This document shows positions 41,281 through 49,298 of a DNA stretch of 64,000 nt, piece after piece. Under the pieces are notes generated by a model that saw only the letters and a program-made list of their open reading frames with translations, ran no database searches and had not been told where the DNA came from. This DNA comes from Silvimonas amylolytica (GTDB lineage Bacteria > Pseudomonadota > Gammaproteobacteria > Burkholderiales > Chitinibacteraceae), in contig NZ_BMLY01000002.1 in NCBI RefSeq assembly GCF_014645555.1, forward strand, positions 696,729 through 760,728. Reading direction: 5' to 3'. Made by a program: the position numbers and the translations under genes. Within the stretch, counting starts at the first letter, position 1. Each line of letters starts with the position of its first letter.

Positions 41281-41308
41281 TAATAGGGATGGGTTCCCGA
41301 GTTTTCAA
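41280..41308 (-). promoter_or_regulatory. Sigma-70 promoter of groESL
   Basis: On the minus strand, TTGAAA (41308-41303), a 17-base spacer and TATTAT (41285-41280). The -10 box touches the CIRCE operator. Good match to the vegetative consensus; a sigma-32 promoter may overlap (CTTGAAA is shared with its -35 element). Confidence 0.75.
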
Positions 41309-41715
41309 GGGGAGAAAGGTTAAATTTCTGTTGAGCTGTGTCGTCTTCCACTCAATTCTGTAGTTACGTCAAAAAGCTGTAGTCCCGCCAATCTAGGCCC
41401 GATCAGGGTTTGTGGCCCATGCCCACTTCTGGACGACCGATGAACGGCCACTTAATTGGGTTTTTGTCCCTGCCTTTTCCTTTCTAAGATGAGTCGCTCG
41501 AAGAGGGTTTCTCAGTTCCCGCTCGAACCCGTTCTCCCCCATGCCTCCTACACGATGTTCGACCCTCTCGGCCTAACACCATGGAATTGAATTTCCACAC
41601 AGGTGTTTTTTGCTGTCTTCCCCGGGTTTAACCAAGAAATAAAAATCAAATATTGGGTAGTCAGTATTTTCCCTTTGTTTTCTAAAATAATTAATTAGTT
41701 TGTTTTTATGTTTAC

Positions 41716-41970
41716 TTAATTATTATGGATAAATAGTAGAGATTCTATTTGGCTCTGTTTTTTTAGGGGTGTTTTTGCAATGGCTTTGACCATTTTGGAG
41801 GCCGTTCTTCTTATAAAAAATTTATCTTTATGATCTGTAAGAAGAAATTGGATGGGCGGCACAGTTTGGCCCGCCATTTCCAAAGAGTGGGGGTTGAAAT
41901 GCTTCTCCGCAAGGGATAGGCTTTTCAGATCAACATGTAGGTTGATTTTGGTATTTTCATTGTAAAACAA
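41716..41970 (-). CDS. Possible small ORF in the AT-rich transposon flank
   Basis: 84 codons from an ATG at 41970. I do not recognise the product. Composition is protein-like: an amphipathic, lysine-rich sequence with HVDLKSLSLAEKHFNPHSLE near the start and no signal or membrane segment. It lies divergent to the tns operon, where Tn7-like elements often carry cargo. There is no clear ribosome binding site, so it could be chance. Confidence 0.25.
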   Translation of the reverse strand: MFYNENTKINLHVDLKSLSLAEKHFNPHSLEMAGQTVPPIQFLLTDHKDKFFIRRTASKMVKAIAKTPLKKQSQIESLLFIHNN

Positions 41971-42304
41971 TGGCTTGTGGTGAATTTTATTGAGGTTTTG
42001 GCGCTGTCACCTGCTTTCTTGTTCCGCAGGTTGGCTACTAATGAGGTGGCACCGATTTTGGTCAAAATCTGCGGGATTCAAGCGCTTCCGAGATGACTTG
42101 GATACACATTTTTGGCCTGAAAAAATAACCTGGAATGGTGGATGCAGTAGGAATTTCGTGATTTTCTGAGGTGCAAAAATTGGGCAAGGATCAATTCTTG
42201 CCATGTACTGAAATCTTGGATTTTTTGAAGGACAAATTATGTAGAAAACAAAACAGGACAACCCCCTTTTTTTGAGAATTGCCCTGCCCGGTGAGGTGAA
42301 CTCA

Positions 42305-42333
42305 CGATACTACCATTGGAAAAGTTAGTATCG
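42305..42333. promoter_or_regulatory. Inverted repeat upstream of tnsA
   Basis: CGATACTA (42305-42312) and TAGTATCG (42326-42333) are perfect 8-base inverted repeats around a 13-base spacer, about 130 bases before the tnsA start. It could be an operator controlling the transposition genes or part of the transposon end. Confidence 0.35.
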
Positions 42334-42465
42334 TCCAAGAGTCCCTCCTGGTCAAGGCCAGGGCTCGGCTTTTCCTCAAAAACGTAAACAACGCGAAGTC
42401 CCGTAATTCGGGAGGTTCGCACACGTTATCGCGCTGGATTCAATCCGGCTCGCGAGGAGATCGTC

Positions 42466-43422
42466 ATGCCCAAGGTTCGTACGAGAAATGCGCGCAAAAC
42501 CAGGCAGGCAGCCCGCCAGGTCGTGCGCCTAAATCCCCATCGTTCCATTGTTACCGGCCACCTGCCGGGATTGGCCCCCTATCCGCTTGCATGGGAGTCC
42601 TATCTTGAGCAGATCGCGGCCAAACTATTGAGCGTCTGCCACGATGTTAAAAGTATTGCGACCCAACCCACGGTCCTGGAAATCCATACCGCAGAAAGGT
42701 CCAGGAAGTACTACCCCGATCTTTTGCTCAAGCTCGAAACGCAGGGAGAGCTCGAGTCAATTCTGGTCGAGATCAAGCCCCTTGCTGTGCTAGTGTCGGA
42801 GCCCACACTAACCAGATTGTTGCAGGTCGCAGACGAGTGTCTGAACCAGGGCATCCGGTTTTGTATTCTGACCGATGACCAGATTTACGCCGGCCCAAAC
42901 CGGCAAAATGCCCTGCTCCTTTGGCGCTACATGAAAGGCGCCATGCCTCCTGCGGATAGAGTCGAGAGACTTTCAAGGTGCTTGGAGCGTGGCGGCCCAA
43001 TGCAAATCCAGCAACTGCTTGATACAGCTGATGTTGACCTGGTCGACGTGTATACCCTGCTGGCAAAACGGCAGCTTACATTTTCCAGCAATGAGATCAT
43101 CAATCGTAGGGCACTCGTTGCACTCCCCGCGCAAACAGGAGGTCTCAGATATGCGGATATTCAGGCTGCGGGTAGGTATGGTGATCTTGTGGAAGCGGTG
43201 GCTTTGGGGCGTCGACCGCCAGATTGGCGGATCCTGGAGGCTCAGACGCTTCAACGACGGCCGCGTTCAAGTGCAGGCGTTTTCAGCGCTGTCGGAGGAT
43301 TTTCTGGAGGGACGCCTTTACGTGATCTCCGACCGGAAGAGTCCACACCTCGAAGCGCTTGGGCCGGTGGAGGTATCTCGTTTGATCGGGGCCTATCTCC
43401 GCTGGTATCGGATGAGGAGTAG
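42466..43422 (+). CDS. tnsA: TnsA-like endonuclease of a Tn7-like transposon
   Basis: Restriction-endonuclease-fold protein that cuts the 5' ends of the transposon, allowing cut-and-paste transposition together with TnsB. The fold's catalytic line is visible: acidic residues in LAWESYLEQIA (E44/E48), D85 in KYYPDLLL and E102-I-K104 in VEIKP. IATQPTVLEI is another family feature. The frame codes 318 residues, longer than many relatives. After about residue 230 (near 43,150) the sequence looks less protein-like, while another frame starts with a strong ribosome binding site, so the true C-terminus may lie near there. An AGGAGA site precedes the ATG. Confidence 0.82.
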   Translation: MPKVRTRNARKTRQAARQVVRLNPHRSIVTGHLPGLAPYPLAWESYLEQIAAKLLSVCHDVKSIATQPTVLEIHTAERSRKYYPDLLLKLETQGELESILVEIKPLAVLVSEPTLTRLLQVADECLNQGIRFCILTDDQIYAGPNRQNALLLWRYMKGAMPPADRVERLSRCLERGGPMQIQQLLDTADVDLVDVYTLLAKRQLTFSSNEIINRRALVALPAQTGGLRYADIQAAGRYGDLVEAVALGRRPPDWRILEAQTLQRRPRSSAGVFSAVGGFSGGTPLRDLRPEESTPRSAWAGGGISFDRGLSPLVSDEE

Positions 43423-43507
43423 CAATCATGACCTCATTCTATTTAACCAAGGGCTTGATCGTTCGAATGGAGGGGCAAGAGTGGGAGCTTCTCCGAACGA
43501 CAACTAA
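43151..43507 (+). CDS. Overlapping frame at the tnsA-tnsB junction, unknown product or displaced TnsA tail
   Basis: 118 codons in the +1 frame relative to tnsA, starting at an ATG 7 bases after a perfect AGGAGGT (43137-43143). Third-position G/C preference is higher in this frame than in the tnsA frame from about 43,190 to 43,400. The product is basic and rich in Trp, Arg and Leu (GGSWRLRRFNDGRVQVQAF; GPVEVSRLIGAYLRWYRM). It overlaps the first 80 bases of tnsB. It is either a small gene embedded in the operon or the real C-terminal part of TnsA separated by a frameshift. I do not recognise a family. Confidence 0.4.
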   Translation: MRIFRLRVGMVILWKRWLWGVDRQIGGSWRLRRFNDGRVQVQAFSALSEDFLEGRLYVISDRKSPHLEALGPVEVSRLIGAYLRWYRMRSSNHDLILFNQGLDRSNGGARVGASPNDN

Positions 43508-45413
43508 GCATTGCTTCCTGGAAAGCATACGAGATGGAGATCTGCGCGAACTTACCATCGAGGATTTTCTTACCGCGAAGGAAGCGGGTGTAATTGAAGT
43601 TATACCCAGCGCAGCGTCGCCGAATGAGATCCGGTTTCTTCCAAAGGCACCCTGGATAGATATCTCTCTTCTGCCCCCGGAGAAGCGACGGAGAGCAAGG
43701 AAGTTGCTTGCGGTTGTGAATGGACTCAGGAAGGCCGGCATAACGCGTGGTCAGCGAAAACACATCAAAGAGTGGCTGGATCGAGCTGCCGCGTCGTCCG
43801 AGTTTGACTTCAAGCTACCCGGCGTGAGCACTGCCTGGAAGTGGCTCAAGGCCTACGAGGAGCGGGGCTACTCCGCCTATTCTGTGCTCGGAACTACGCC
43901 GTCGATTCGTTCCAAAAGGACTTGTGGGGAAAGCGAATGCCTGGCTAAAGAAGTCATCGCCGATCAATTTCTGACAATGGAGGCACCCTCGGTAGCCGCG
44001 TGTTATGAGACGTACAAGACTCGTGCAAAAGCGCTAAACAGGCGCTCAGTGGAGGAAGGGCTGATGCTGATACGGCCGATGTCCTTGAGCACGTTCCGGC
44101 GCAGGGTGGGTGATCTGGATTTTTTCGAAAGGACGGCCGCAAGAAAAGGAAGGCAGCGAGCGATCCACGATACCCGCATGATCCGAGGTCATCGGACGAA
44201 AGTGGCGCCACTTGAGGTCGCCGAAATTGATCACTCTGCGCTCAATTGTATTGTTCTTGATGATCTGAACTGGCTGCCCCTTGGACGTCCATATCTCACT
44301 GCGATCAGGGATGCAGGTACGGGTATGGTGCTAGGGCTTTATATCAGCTTTAACCATGGCGGCGCACGGGCCATCTTTGCATGTATCAAGCATTCATTGC
44401 GGGCGCACACCTACGTGGCAAAAAGATGGGGAGACAAAATCCTCAATCCGTGGCCTAGCTTTGGTTTGGCGACGAAGTACGCGACGGATCGCGGCCGGGA
44501 TTTTATCGGGGATGCGCTTCCGCTGGCGCTCCAGCACCTTGGTTCGGATATCGAAACCAATGCTGCAAGAACTCCTTGGGGTAAGCCCAGTATCGAGCGT
44601 TTCTTCAAGACGCTTGATGAGTCCTTGTTTGAAACTATGCCGGGCAAGACTTTTGCCTCGCTGAAAGATCGTAGCGAATACAAACCGGAACAGGATGCCG
44701 TAGTCAGATTTTCAACGCTGGTTTACCTCATCCACAAATGGGCGGTGGATTACCACAATATCCAGCCGAACTCCCGAAGCCTGATCTCGCCGCTTGATCA
44801 CTGGAACGCGTTGATTGGAGATTGTCCTCCGCCCTATGTGATTGATCTGGAACGGATCGACGCAGTATTTGGCGAACCTCATGAAGGCGCACTTTCCCAG
44901 GAAGGCTTGAGATTCAGGTACCTCAACTATGCGGACCCGGAGGGCCGGTTGGGGGAGCTACGCCGAAAATATGAAAAGATCACACTTCAGTTCAAGGTAA
45001 ACCCGGACGATCTTGGACGGATATATGTCATGGACCCCGAGACGTTTGCGCTTTTCCCTGTTCCCTGCACCCGGCCCGACTATGCCGACGGTTTGACCCT
45101 CTTTCAGCACGATTATCTGCGCAAAGTGTGCAGGGAGCGGCTGAACCGACATGAAGCAGTTGACCTGTTGCTGGAGGCTCGCGCGTCTCTGATTCAGACC
45201 ATTCAGGATGAATTGACGCAAAAGCAAAAGGTTCAGCGAAGAGAGCAGCGCGCACGCGTCGCCGATCTCAATTCACAATCTGTTCTTGAAGGTGAAGACC
45301 AGTCGTTGTCTGCCCTGACTGCGCGTCCTGGATCAACTGCGCTCACCTCTGAAATCGAAGAGGATGAACCGGAATTCACTTCGGCACCACCCATGACGTG
45401 GGGGACGCTATGA
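43428..45413 (+). CDS. tnsB: TnsB-like DDE transposase
   Basis: 661-residue transposase of the Tn7/Mu/retroviral integrase superfamily that cuts and joins the 3' ends. The catalytic triad is D268 (VAEIDHS), D354 (YATDRGRDFIG) and E390 (GKPSIERFFK), exactly the DD(35)E spacing. The N-terminal 200 residues hold helix-turn-helix DNA-binding segments (GITRGQRKHIKEWLDRA, STAWKWLKAYEERG), and a Mu-type C-terminal beta-barrel (GRIYVMDPETFALFPVP) follows. The tail is acidic and Ser/Thr-rich and probably contacts TnsC. A GAGGAG site precedes the ATG, 5 bases after the tnsA stop. Confidence 0.92.
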   Translation: MTSFYLTKGLIVRMEGQEWELLRTTTKHCFLESIRDGDLRELTIEDFLTAKEAGVIEVIPSAASPNEIRFLPKAPWIDISLLPPEKRRRARKLLAVVNGLRKAGITRGQRKHIKEWLDRAAASSEFDFKLPGVSTAWKWLKAYEERGYSAYSVLGTTPSIRSKRTCGESECLAKEVIADQFLTMEAPSVAACYETYKTRAKALNRRSVEEGLMLIRPMSLSTFRRRVGDLDFFERTAARKGRQRAIHDTRMIRGHRTKVAPLEVAEIDHSALNCIVLDDLNWLPLGRPYLTAIRDAGTGMVLGLYISFNHGGARAIFACIKHSLRAHTYVAKRWGDKILNPWPSFGLATKYATDRGRDFIGDALPLALQHLGSDIETNAARTPWGKPSIERFFKTLDESLFETMPGKTFASLKDRSEYKPEQDAVVRFSTLVYLIHKWAVDYHNIQPNSRSLISPLDHWNALIGDCPPPYVIDLERIDAVFGEPHEGALSQEGLRFRYLNYADPEGRLGELRRKYEKITLQFKVNPDDLGRIYVMDPETFALFPVPCTRPDYADGLTLFQHDYLRKVCRERLNRHEAVDLLLEARASLIQTIQDELTQKQKVQRREQRARVADLNSQSVLEGEDQSLSALTARPGSTALTSEIEEDEPEFTSAPPMTWGTL

Positions 45414-46351
45414 GCACGCTGACTGCAAGACGCCCATTGGCCCCCCTTCCGTTGCCGAATGCGGCAGAGGCTCGCCGTGCCGTAATGTCCAGGCCGGCAG
45501 CTGAACAAGCCGAGTACGTTCTGAACGTGCCCATTCACACACCGGAATTCATTTTCGCGATGAATTCGCTGGATCATCTGATAAGCCGGGTTGGTGAAAC
45601 TTCGCAGCCAGGTGGGCTTTGTATTCATGGAGAGGGTGGTACGGGGAAGTCCTTCATCGTAGATTTTCTTCAGCGACGTTATCTGTCACGGCAATTGCTT
45701 CGAGGAGTGCAACTCCCGATTGTGAAGATCACGCTCGACGGGAATCCGACCTCAACCTCTATCCGGCAGGACATACTTGAAGCGATTGGCTATGTGGGGC
45801 AGATTCGAAAAGCAAAAGCTGCAGAGCTCGACAGAGTCATCAAAGAGGCATTCGGAGAGTTGGATGTTCGACTCCTCGTCGTCGATGAGGCGGGCCATCT
45901 GGTGCCCTCAAGCCGTCGCCGTAATGAGGATCGGCTTGGGGGTGCCGCCTGGGATACGCTGAAGAGACTTCACGAAGAATTGAAGATCGGCTTTGTGTTT
46001 GTCGGAACCCCGGTGGTGGGTGAAATGGTTCGCTCTGATTCGCAGTTCAATTCGCGCTGGGGCGAGGCACCAATGCGCCATTATCAGAATGATCAGAGTT
46101 GGAATGGCCTGCTGGGTGCGCTGGATCAAGCGCTGCCTTTTGAACAATCCGCAGGCCTGAATAGCAGGGAATCCAGTAATGCGTTCTTTGCGGCAACTGG
46201 CGGCAATCTCCGACTCTTGAAACGCCTAGTGGCGGAAGCAGTTCTTCTCGGGGCCAGGCGGTCTGACCAGAAACTCGAAATTGATTATGTTGCAAAGGCA
46301 TTTGATCTTCTGGGCTATCGCGGCACCAATCCGTTCAGGGGGCTCTCATGA
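45410..46351 (+). CDS. tnsC: TnsC-like AAA+ transposition regulator
   Basis: 313-residue ATPase that links target selection (TniQ) to the transposase. Walker A is GEGGTGKS at residues 74-81 and Walker B LLVVDEAGH; VGTPVVGEM fits the sensor I region. At this length it resembles TniB and the short TnsC of CRISPR-associated elements, not the 555-residue TnsC of Tn7. The ATG overlaps the tnsB stop (ATGA). Confidence 0.9.
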   Translation: MSTLTARRPLAPLPLPNAAEARRAVMSRPAAEQAEYVLNVPIHTPEFIFAMNSLDHLISRVGETSQPGGLCIHGEGGTGKSFIVDFLQRRYLSRQLLRGVQLPIVKITLDGNPTSTSIRQDILEAIGYVGQIRKAKAAELDRVIKEAFGELDVRLLVVDEAGHLVPSSRRRNEDRLGGAAWDTLKRLHEELKIGFVFVGTPVVGEMVRSDSQFNSRWGEAPMRHYQNDQSWNGLLGALDQALPFEQSAGLNSRESSNAFFAATGGNLRLLKRLVAEAVLLGARRSDQKLEIDYVAKAFDLLGYRGTNPFRGLS

Positions 46352-47379
46352 TATTTCTCAGAGAGCGGCCCGTCCCTTTTGAATTCGAGGCAATGCCTGG
46401 GTATCTGATCCGGCTAGCACATGCGAACAGGACAAGCGCACACACCCTTGTATTGAAGCTGTTTGGGCATGCCCGATGGCCAAGTGTCAAAGAGCTCAAC
46501 GTGCTCGCCGAGGCAGTCCATTGCACTGAAGACGAAATATCGCGGCTCTCCGTGGTCCGTGAGCATCTGGGCGCACAGGGATGGGGGTGGTATATGGCGG
46601 GGCGACACCTTGGCAAAAGTTATTTCGTTGCCCTGCGGAGGCCTGTGGTGTGCCCTCTTTGTCTGGCCGAGGGCGCATGCCAGCGTGGATTGTGGTTACT
46701 TTCAATGCTGTCGTGCTGCCCACAGCACCAATGCCGCCTCTGCCAAACCTGCCCGGCATGCAAGCAAGTTCTTGATCCCGGAAGGTCTGAGATTTGTCAC
46801 TGCAAGTGCGGAGCTGACCTCCGATTGGCAAAGCCAGTTGTGGCCGAGCAAGATGAGTTGATTGTCGCAAAGTTGCTTGCCACAATCAGCGGGCACCACT
46901 TCTGCACTGATCACGAATTGCCACCTTGGGTTCGGTCGCTGGACCCGGACGCCGCATGCCGGCTGATCTGGTTACTGGGATGGATATTGCCCGGATTGCG
47001 TGATGGTGTAATTCGGTCAGGGCGGCACGCCCCTAATGTAGAAGAAGCGTTGTTGATCGCCCGCTATGCGCTGGACAGACTGACTTGCTGGCCTGACGCT
47101 TTTCTCCTGGATATGCAGAAAATCGAAGTGACCGTACACAGTACGTCGGCCAGCTACCTTGATCGTGCCCTGACTTCTCTACACCGATTTGTTGTTCGCG
47201 AACTGGCTGACGATGCTTTGGATCCGGTTCGACAAGCCTATCAGGCAGGTGCACGGGCGCTATGGGTGAAATGGAACAGGATCCATTCGCTACGCATGTT
47301 CGGCACTCAACTCCATCTTGGTTTCGAGACACCATTCGACGCTGCGTTGCGGGCGGAGGACAAGCGATGTCTTCAATGA
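46348..47379 (+). CDS. tniQ: TniQ-family target-selection protein 1
   Basis: 343 residues. The N-terminus (RPVPFEFEAMPGYLIRLAHANR) is the TniQ helix-turn-helix start. A zinc-ribbon block follows with many cysteines: VCPLCLAEGACQRG, SCCPQHQCRLCQTCPACK and CHCKCG. TniQ/TnsD proteins recognise the target site and recruit TnsC. The gene starts with an ATGA overlap on tnsC. By position it matches tniD of Tn6022-type elements. Confidence 0.85.
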   Translation: MIFLRERPVPFEFEAMPGYLIRLAHANRTSAHTLVLKLFGHARWPSVKELNVLAEAVHCTEDEISRLSVVREHLGAQGWGWYMAGRHLGKSYFVALRRPVVCPLCLAEGACQRGLWLLSMLSCCPQHQCRLCQTCPACKQVLDPGRSEICHCKCGADLRLAKPVVAEQDELIVAKLLATISGHHFCTDHELPPWVRSLDPDAACRLIWLLGWILPGLRDGVIRSGRHAPNVEEALLIARYALDRLTCWPDAFLLDMQKIEVTVHSTSASYLDRALTSLHRFVVRELADDALDPVRQAYQAGARALWVKWNRIHSLRMFGTQLHLGFETPFDAALRAEDKRCLQ

Positions 47380-48329
47380 TGGGGCCTCGTCTGTACGGTT
47401 CTCCTCCGCCACTACCGGGGGAATTGTTTTCATCATGGGCAACCCGTGTTGCACGTTGGCACAGGATGACGTCGGACGAATTGCGGGGGGTGTTGAAACT
47501 TTCAAAACCGTTCCACTGGTTTGATTTTCGTAAGCCGGTTTCAGATTCCTTGGGAGCAGTGATCGCACCATTTTTGGGTCAAACCAGCGAGGACCTGAAG
47601 CACTTCTGGGAAGGCTCACCGGCGCTACGCAGCGAGTTGATGATCCGCAGTCTGACGACGCTTAATGGGACATCTGCATTTTATTCTTACTGTCCAACTT
47701 GCCTTCGGGAGGATGAAACTCCTTACTTCCGGAGAGAGTGGCGTCTCAATTGCTTTCTGGTTTGCAACCAGCATCCTCTGCAGATGCGGTGGTATTGCGC
47801 TCAGTGCGAACACGTCACTTCAATTGAGAATCTGCGGATTGGTTTGTTTGACAGTGAGGATCGAAAAGATGTGCTTCGGGCTTGCTTCCATTGCGGGGTC
47901 CGATTGCAGGAATGCAATGCACGCGAGCTTTCGGGCACTACATGGGAAAGGTTATGTCGCCTGCAATCCAAAATTCTTCGTGTACTTTCGGCCGGGACCG
48001 TAAGCGTTACGGGGATTGGTTCGATCTCGGCGGAGAAGTTTCTGCAGTCGTACTTTTGCGCGGAAGATGATGAGAAGAAACGACTTGTCCTGCTGTTAGG
48101 GCTCGACTTTCGGAGAATCTACGGGATACATCGCCACGATCTACTGGCCGAACTGGATACCCATCCAGGCATTGCACTGGAAGACACATCTGAATATGTA
48201 ATCTATGAGAAGGAGCCGACTTCTGTACAAAAAGTAGCTTCTACTTTGATTTCGACGTTACCTAAGGTAAACAGTCTTGACGTTGCTGTTGTGTCGTGGG
48301 ATATTGATTTAAAAGGAATTTTACCATGA
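47367..48329 (+). CDS. tniQ: TniQ-family target-selection protein 2
   Basis: 320 residues from the ATG at 47367 (behind GGAGG, overlapping the previous gene by 13 bases). It shows a cleaner TniQ signature than its neighbour: PLPGELFSSWATRVAR, then YCPTCLREDETPYFRREWRL, CNQHPLQMRWYCAQC and a further CFHCG. The two TniQ proteins are not close copies, so they may select different target classes, as TnsD and TnsE do in Tn7 or TniD and TniE in Tn6022-like elements. Confidence 0.85.
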   Translation: MSSMMGPRLYGSPPPLPGELFSSWATRVARWHRMTSDELRGVLKLSKPFHWFDFRKPVSDSLGAVIAPFLGQTSEDLKHFWEGSPALRSELMIRSLTTLNGTSAFYSYCPTCLREDETPYFRREWRLNCFLVCNQHPLQMRWYCAQCEHVTSIENLRIGLFDSEDRKDVLRACFHCGVRLQECNARELSGTTWERLCRLQSKILRVLSAGTVSVTGIGSISAEKFLQSYFCAEDDEKKRLVLLLGLDFRRIYGIHRHDLLAELDTHPGIALEDTSEYVIYEKEPTSVQKVASTLISTLPKVNSLDVAVVSWDIDLKGILP

Positions 48330-48556
48330 CTACCAAGCTGAAACCTAGACTGGTCTTGAAAGCTGCAGCGCCCAAGAGCAAGGTTAATGAAACCTCGAGC
48401 ACGTTGCCTGCAGGTGTGCGCGCACGTTTAGACGCCTATGCGAATGCCACTCGCGGGAGGTTTGTAGAGTCGCTAACGGTTTCTCATACTGAACTGTTAA
48501 CTGGCGTTTTGGCGGGTCCGATAACAAAGCAGCCACGCCACAAGAAAGTTGCCTGA
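48326..48556 (+). CDS. Small basic protein, sixth gene of the transposition operon
   Basis: 76 residues, no recognised family. ATG overlaps the second tniQ stop (ATGA), the same coupling as the upstream genes. The N-terminus is lysine-rich (MTTKLKPRLVLKAAAPKSK), a helical centre follows (LPAGVRARLDAYANATRGRF) and the end is again basic (KQPRHKKVA). A nucleic-acid or TnsABC accessory role is possible but not shown. A strong terminator lies directly after it, so it is the last gene of the operon. Confidence 0.6.
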   Translation: MTTKLKPRLVLKAAAPKSKVNETSSTLPAGVRARLDAYANATRGRFVESLTVSHTELLTGVLAGPITKQPRHKKVA

Positions 48557-48568
48557 ACGTTCAGATAT

Positions 48569-48600
48569 AAAAAAGCCCCGCGTTAGCGGGGCTTTTTTAT
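48569..48600 (+). terminator. Rho-independent terminator of the Tn7-like operon
   Basis: AAAAAAGCCCCGC-GTTA-GCGGGGCTTTTTT: perfect GC stem, four-base loop and T tract, 13 bases after the last stop. Confidence 0.95.
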
Positions 48601-48866
48601 ATCTGCTGTCTGTCTCATCCCGGATGTTGTCACTTTTCGCGTGATATGTGGCTTGCCGTTGCCAGATTGAGCCAGTTTCATCAGCCACTCTGTAACTTGG
48701 AAGCATGGTGGGTGCGAGCCCTTTAGGATGATTGCTTGTGACGAGGCCGCCAGCGTTGGCCTTCCGGCGTCAAACGGGGCCTAAGCAAACGCTGAAACTT
48801 CGGCTTATCGGCCGAAGCGGACATAGCAACTTCAGTGCACCAACGTCGGCTCCACACTCGTTGCGG
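48601..48866. other. Non-coding region at the far side of the Tn7-like element
   Basis: 266 bases without a supported gene. It should include the distal transposon end. I looked for a TGT...ACA pair with a 5-bp target duplication against 41,300-42,460 and found none. A 22-base repeat and hairpin at 48798-48824 are listed separately. Confidence 0.5.
48798..48824 (-). repeat. Dispersed 22-bp repeat with hairpin, copy 1
   Basis: On the minus strand, 48824-48803 matches 62004-62025 in 19 of 22 positions (core GCTTCGGCCGAT). On the plus strand CTTCGGC (48798-48804) and GCCGAAG (48811-48817) form a hairpin with a 6-base loop. Possibly a REP-like or end sequence of an unknown small element. Confidence 0.5.
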
Positions 48867-49298
48867 TCATTGGCACCTGAATCGGCTTCGCAACCAGGTG
48901 ACCGCACCACCAATAATGGGCATCTTGCCCCATAGGTCCTCGGCAGGGTCCCAGTAGTCGCGGTGATCCATCACCTTTCCTTCTTGATCGAATAACAGAC
49001 GGGATGCGCCCTGAACCACATACTGGGCGCCCCTGATGCCGAACTCGAAATCCCAGGTGATCATCGCCCGGTCGTCATCAATGAGCACTTCCCGGATCAC
49101 AAAGCGCGGATGCTCGGTGTGTTTGAACATGTGGGTGAAGATGTTCTCAATGGCCGCAATGCCGGCGACGTCGTTGAACGGGTCTTTGAACCGGGCGTCG
49201 GCGCTGTAAAAGCGGCGTGAGGAGGACACGGTCTGCGGGCTAAGGGTGGCATACCAGTCCAGCAGGTTTTGCAACGCCAGGTGGGTGTCGGGTTTCAT
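48867..49298 (-). CDS. SnoaL-like (NTF2-fold) protein
   Basis: 143 residues from the ATG at 49298, which overlaps the SDR stop by 4 bases; the longer frame to 49337 is not needed. The NTF2-like pattern is LLDWYATLSPQTV, then YSADARFKDPFNDVAG and a beta-sheet with MITWDFEF. It is the last gene of the eight-gene lipid operon. Homologous clusters in other bacteria carry a similar protein; its reaction is unknown. Confidence 0.8.
   Translation of the reverse strand: MKPDTHLALQNLLDWYATLSPQTVSSSRRFYSADARFKDPFNDVAGIAAIENIFTHMFKHTEHPRFVIREVLIDDDRAMITWDFEFGIRGAQYVVQGASRLLFDQEGKVMDHRDYWDPAEDLWGKMPIIGGAVTWLRSRFRCQ

Larger units (their letters stand above)
41309..42465. other. AT-rich non-coding stretch ahead of the Tn7-like operon
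   Basis: Over 1.1 kb without a convincing gene. From about 41,630 to 42,260 base composition drops sharply towards A/T compared with the core genome on the left, a sign of acquired DNA. It should contain the tnsA-proximal transposon end and TnsB binding sites, but I could not find an inverted partner on the far side. A possible small ORF and an inverted repeat inside it are listed separately. Near 42,350-42,440 are short hairpins (CCTGG/CCAGG and CCCG/CGGG). Confidence 0.6.

Noticed and set aside
42007..42261. 84-codon minus-strand frame upstream of tnsA
   Set aside because: No start signal, cysteine- and proline-rich random-looking product, overlaps probable regulatory DNA.
42466..48556. 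CRISPR-associated transposon
   Set aside because: TnsA/B/C/TniQ sizes resemble type I-F elements, but no cas genes and no repeat-spacer array were found on either side within the window.
41337..48823. Attempted pairing of TGT at about 41,338 with ACA at 48,821 or 48,854 as transposon ends
   Set aside because: The sequences next to them are not inverted repeats and no 5-bp target duplication is present.
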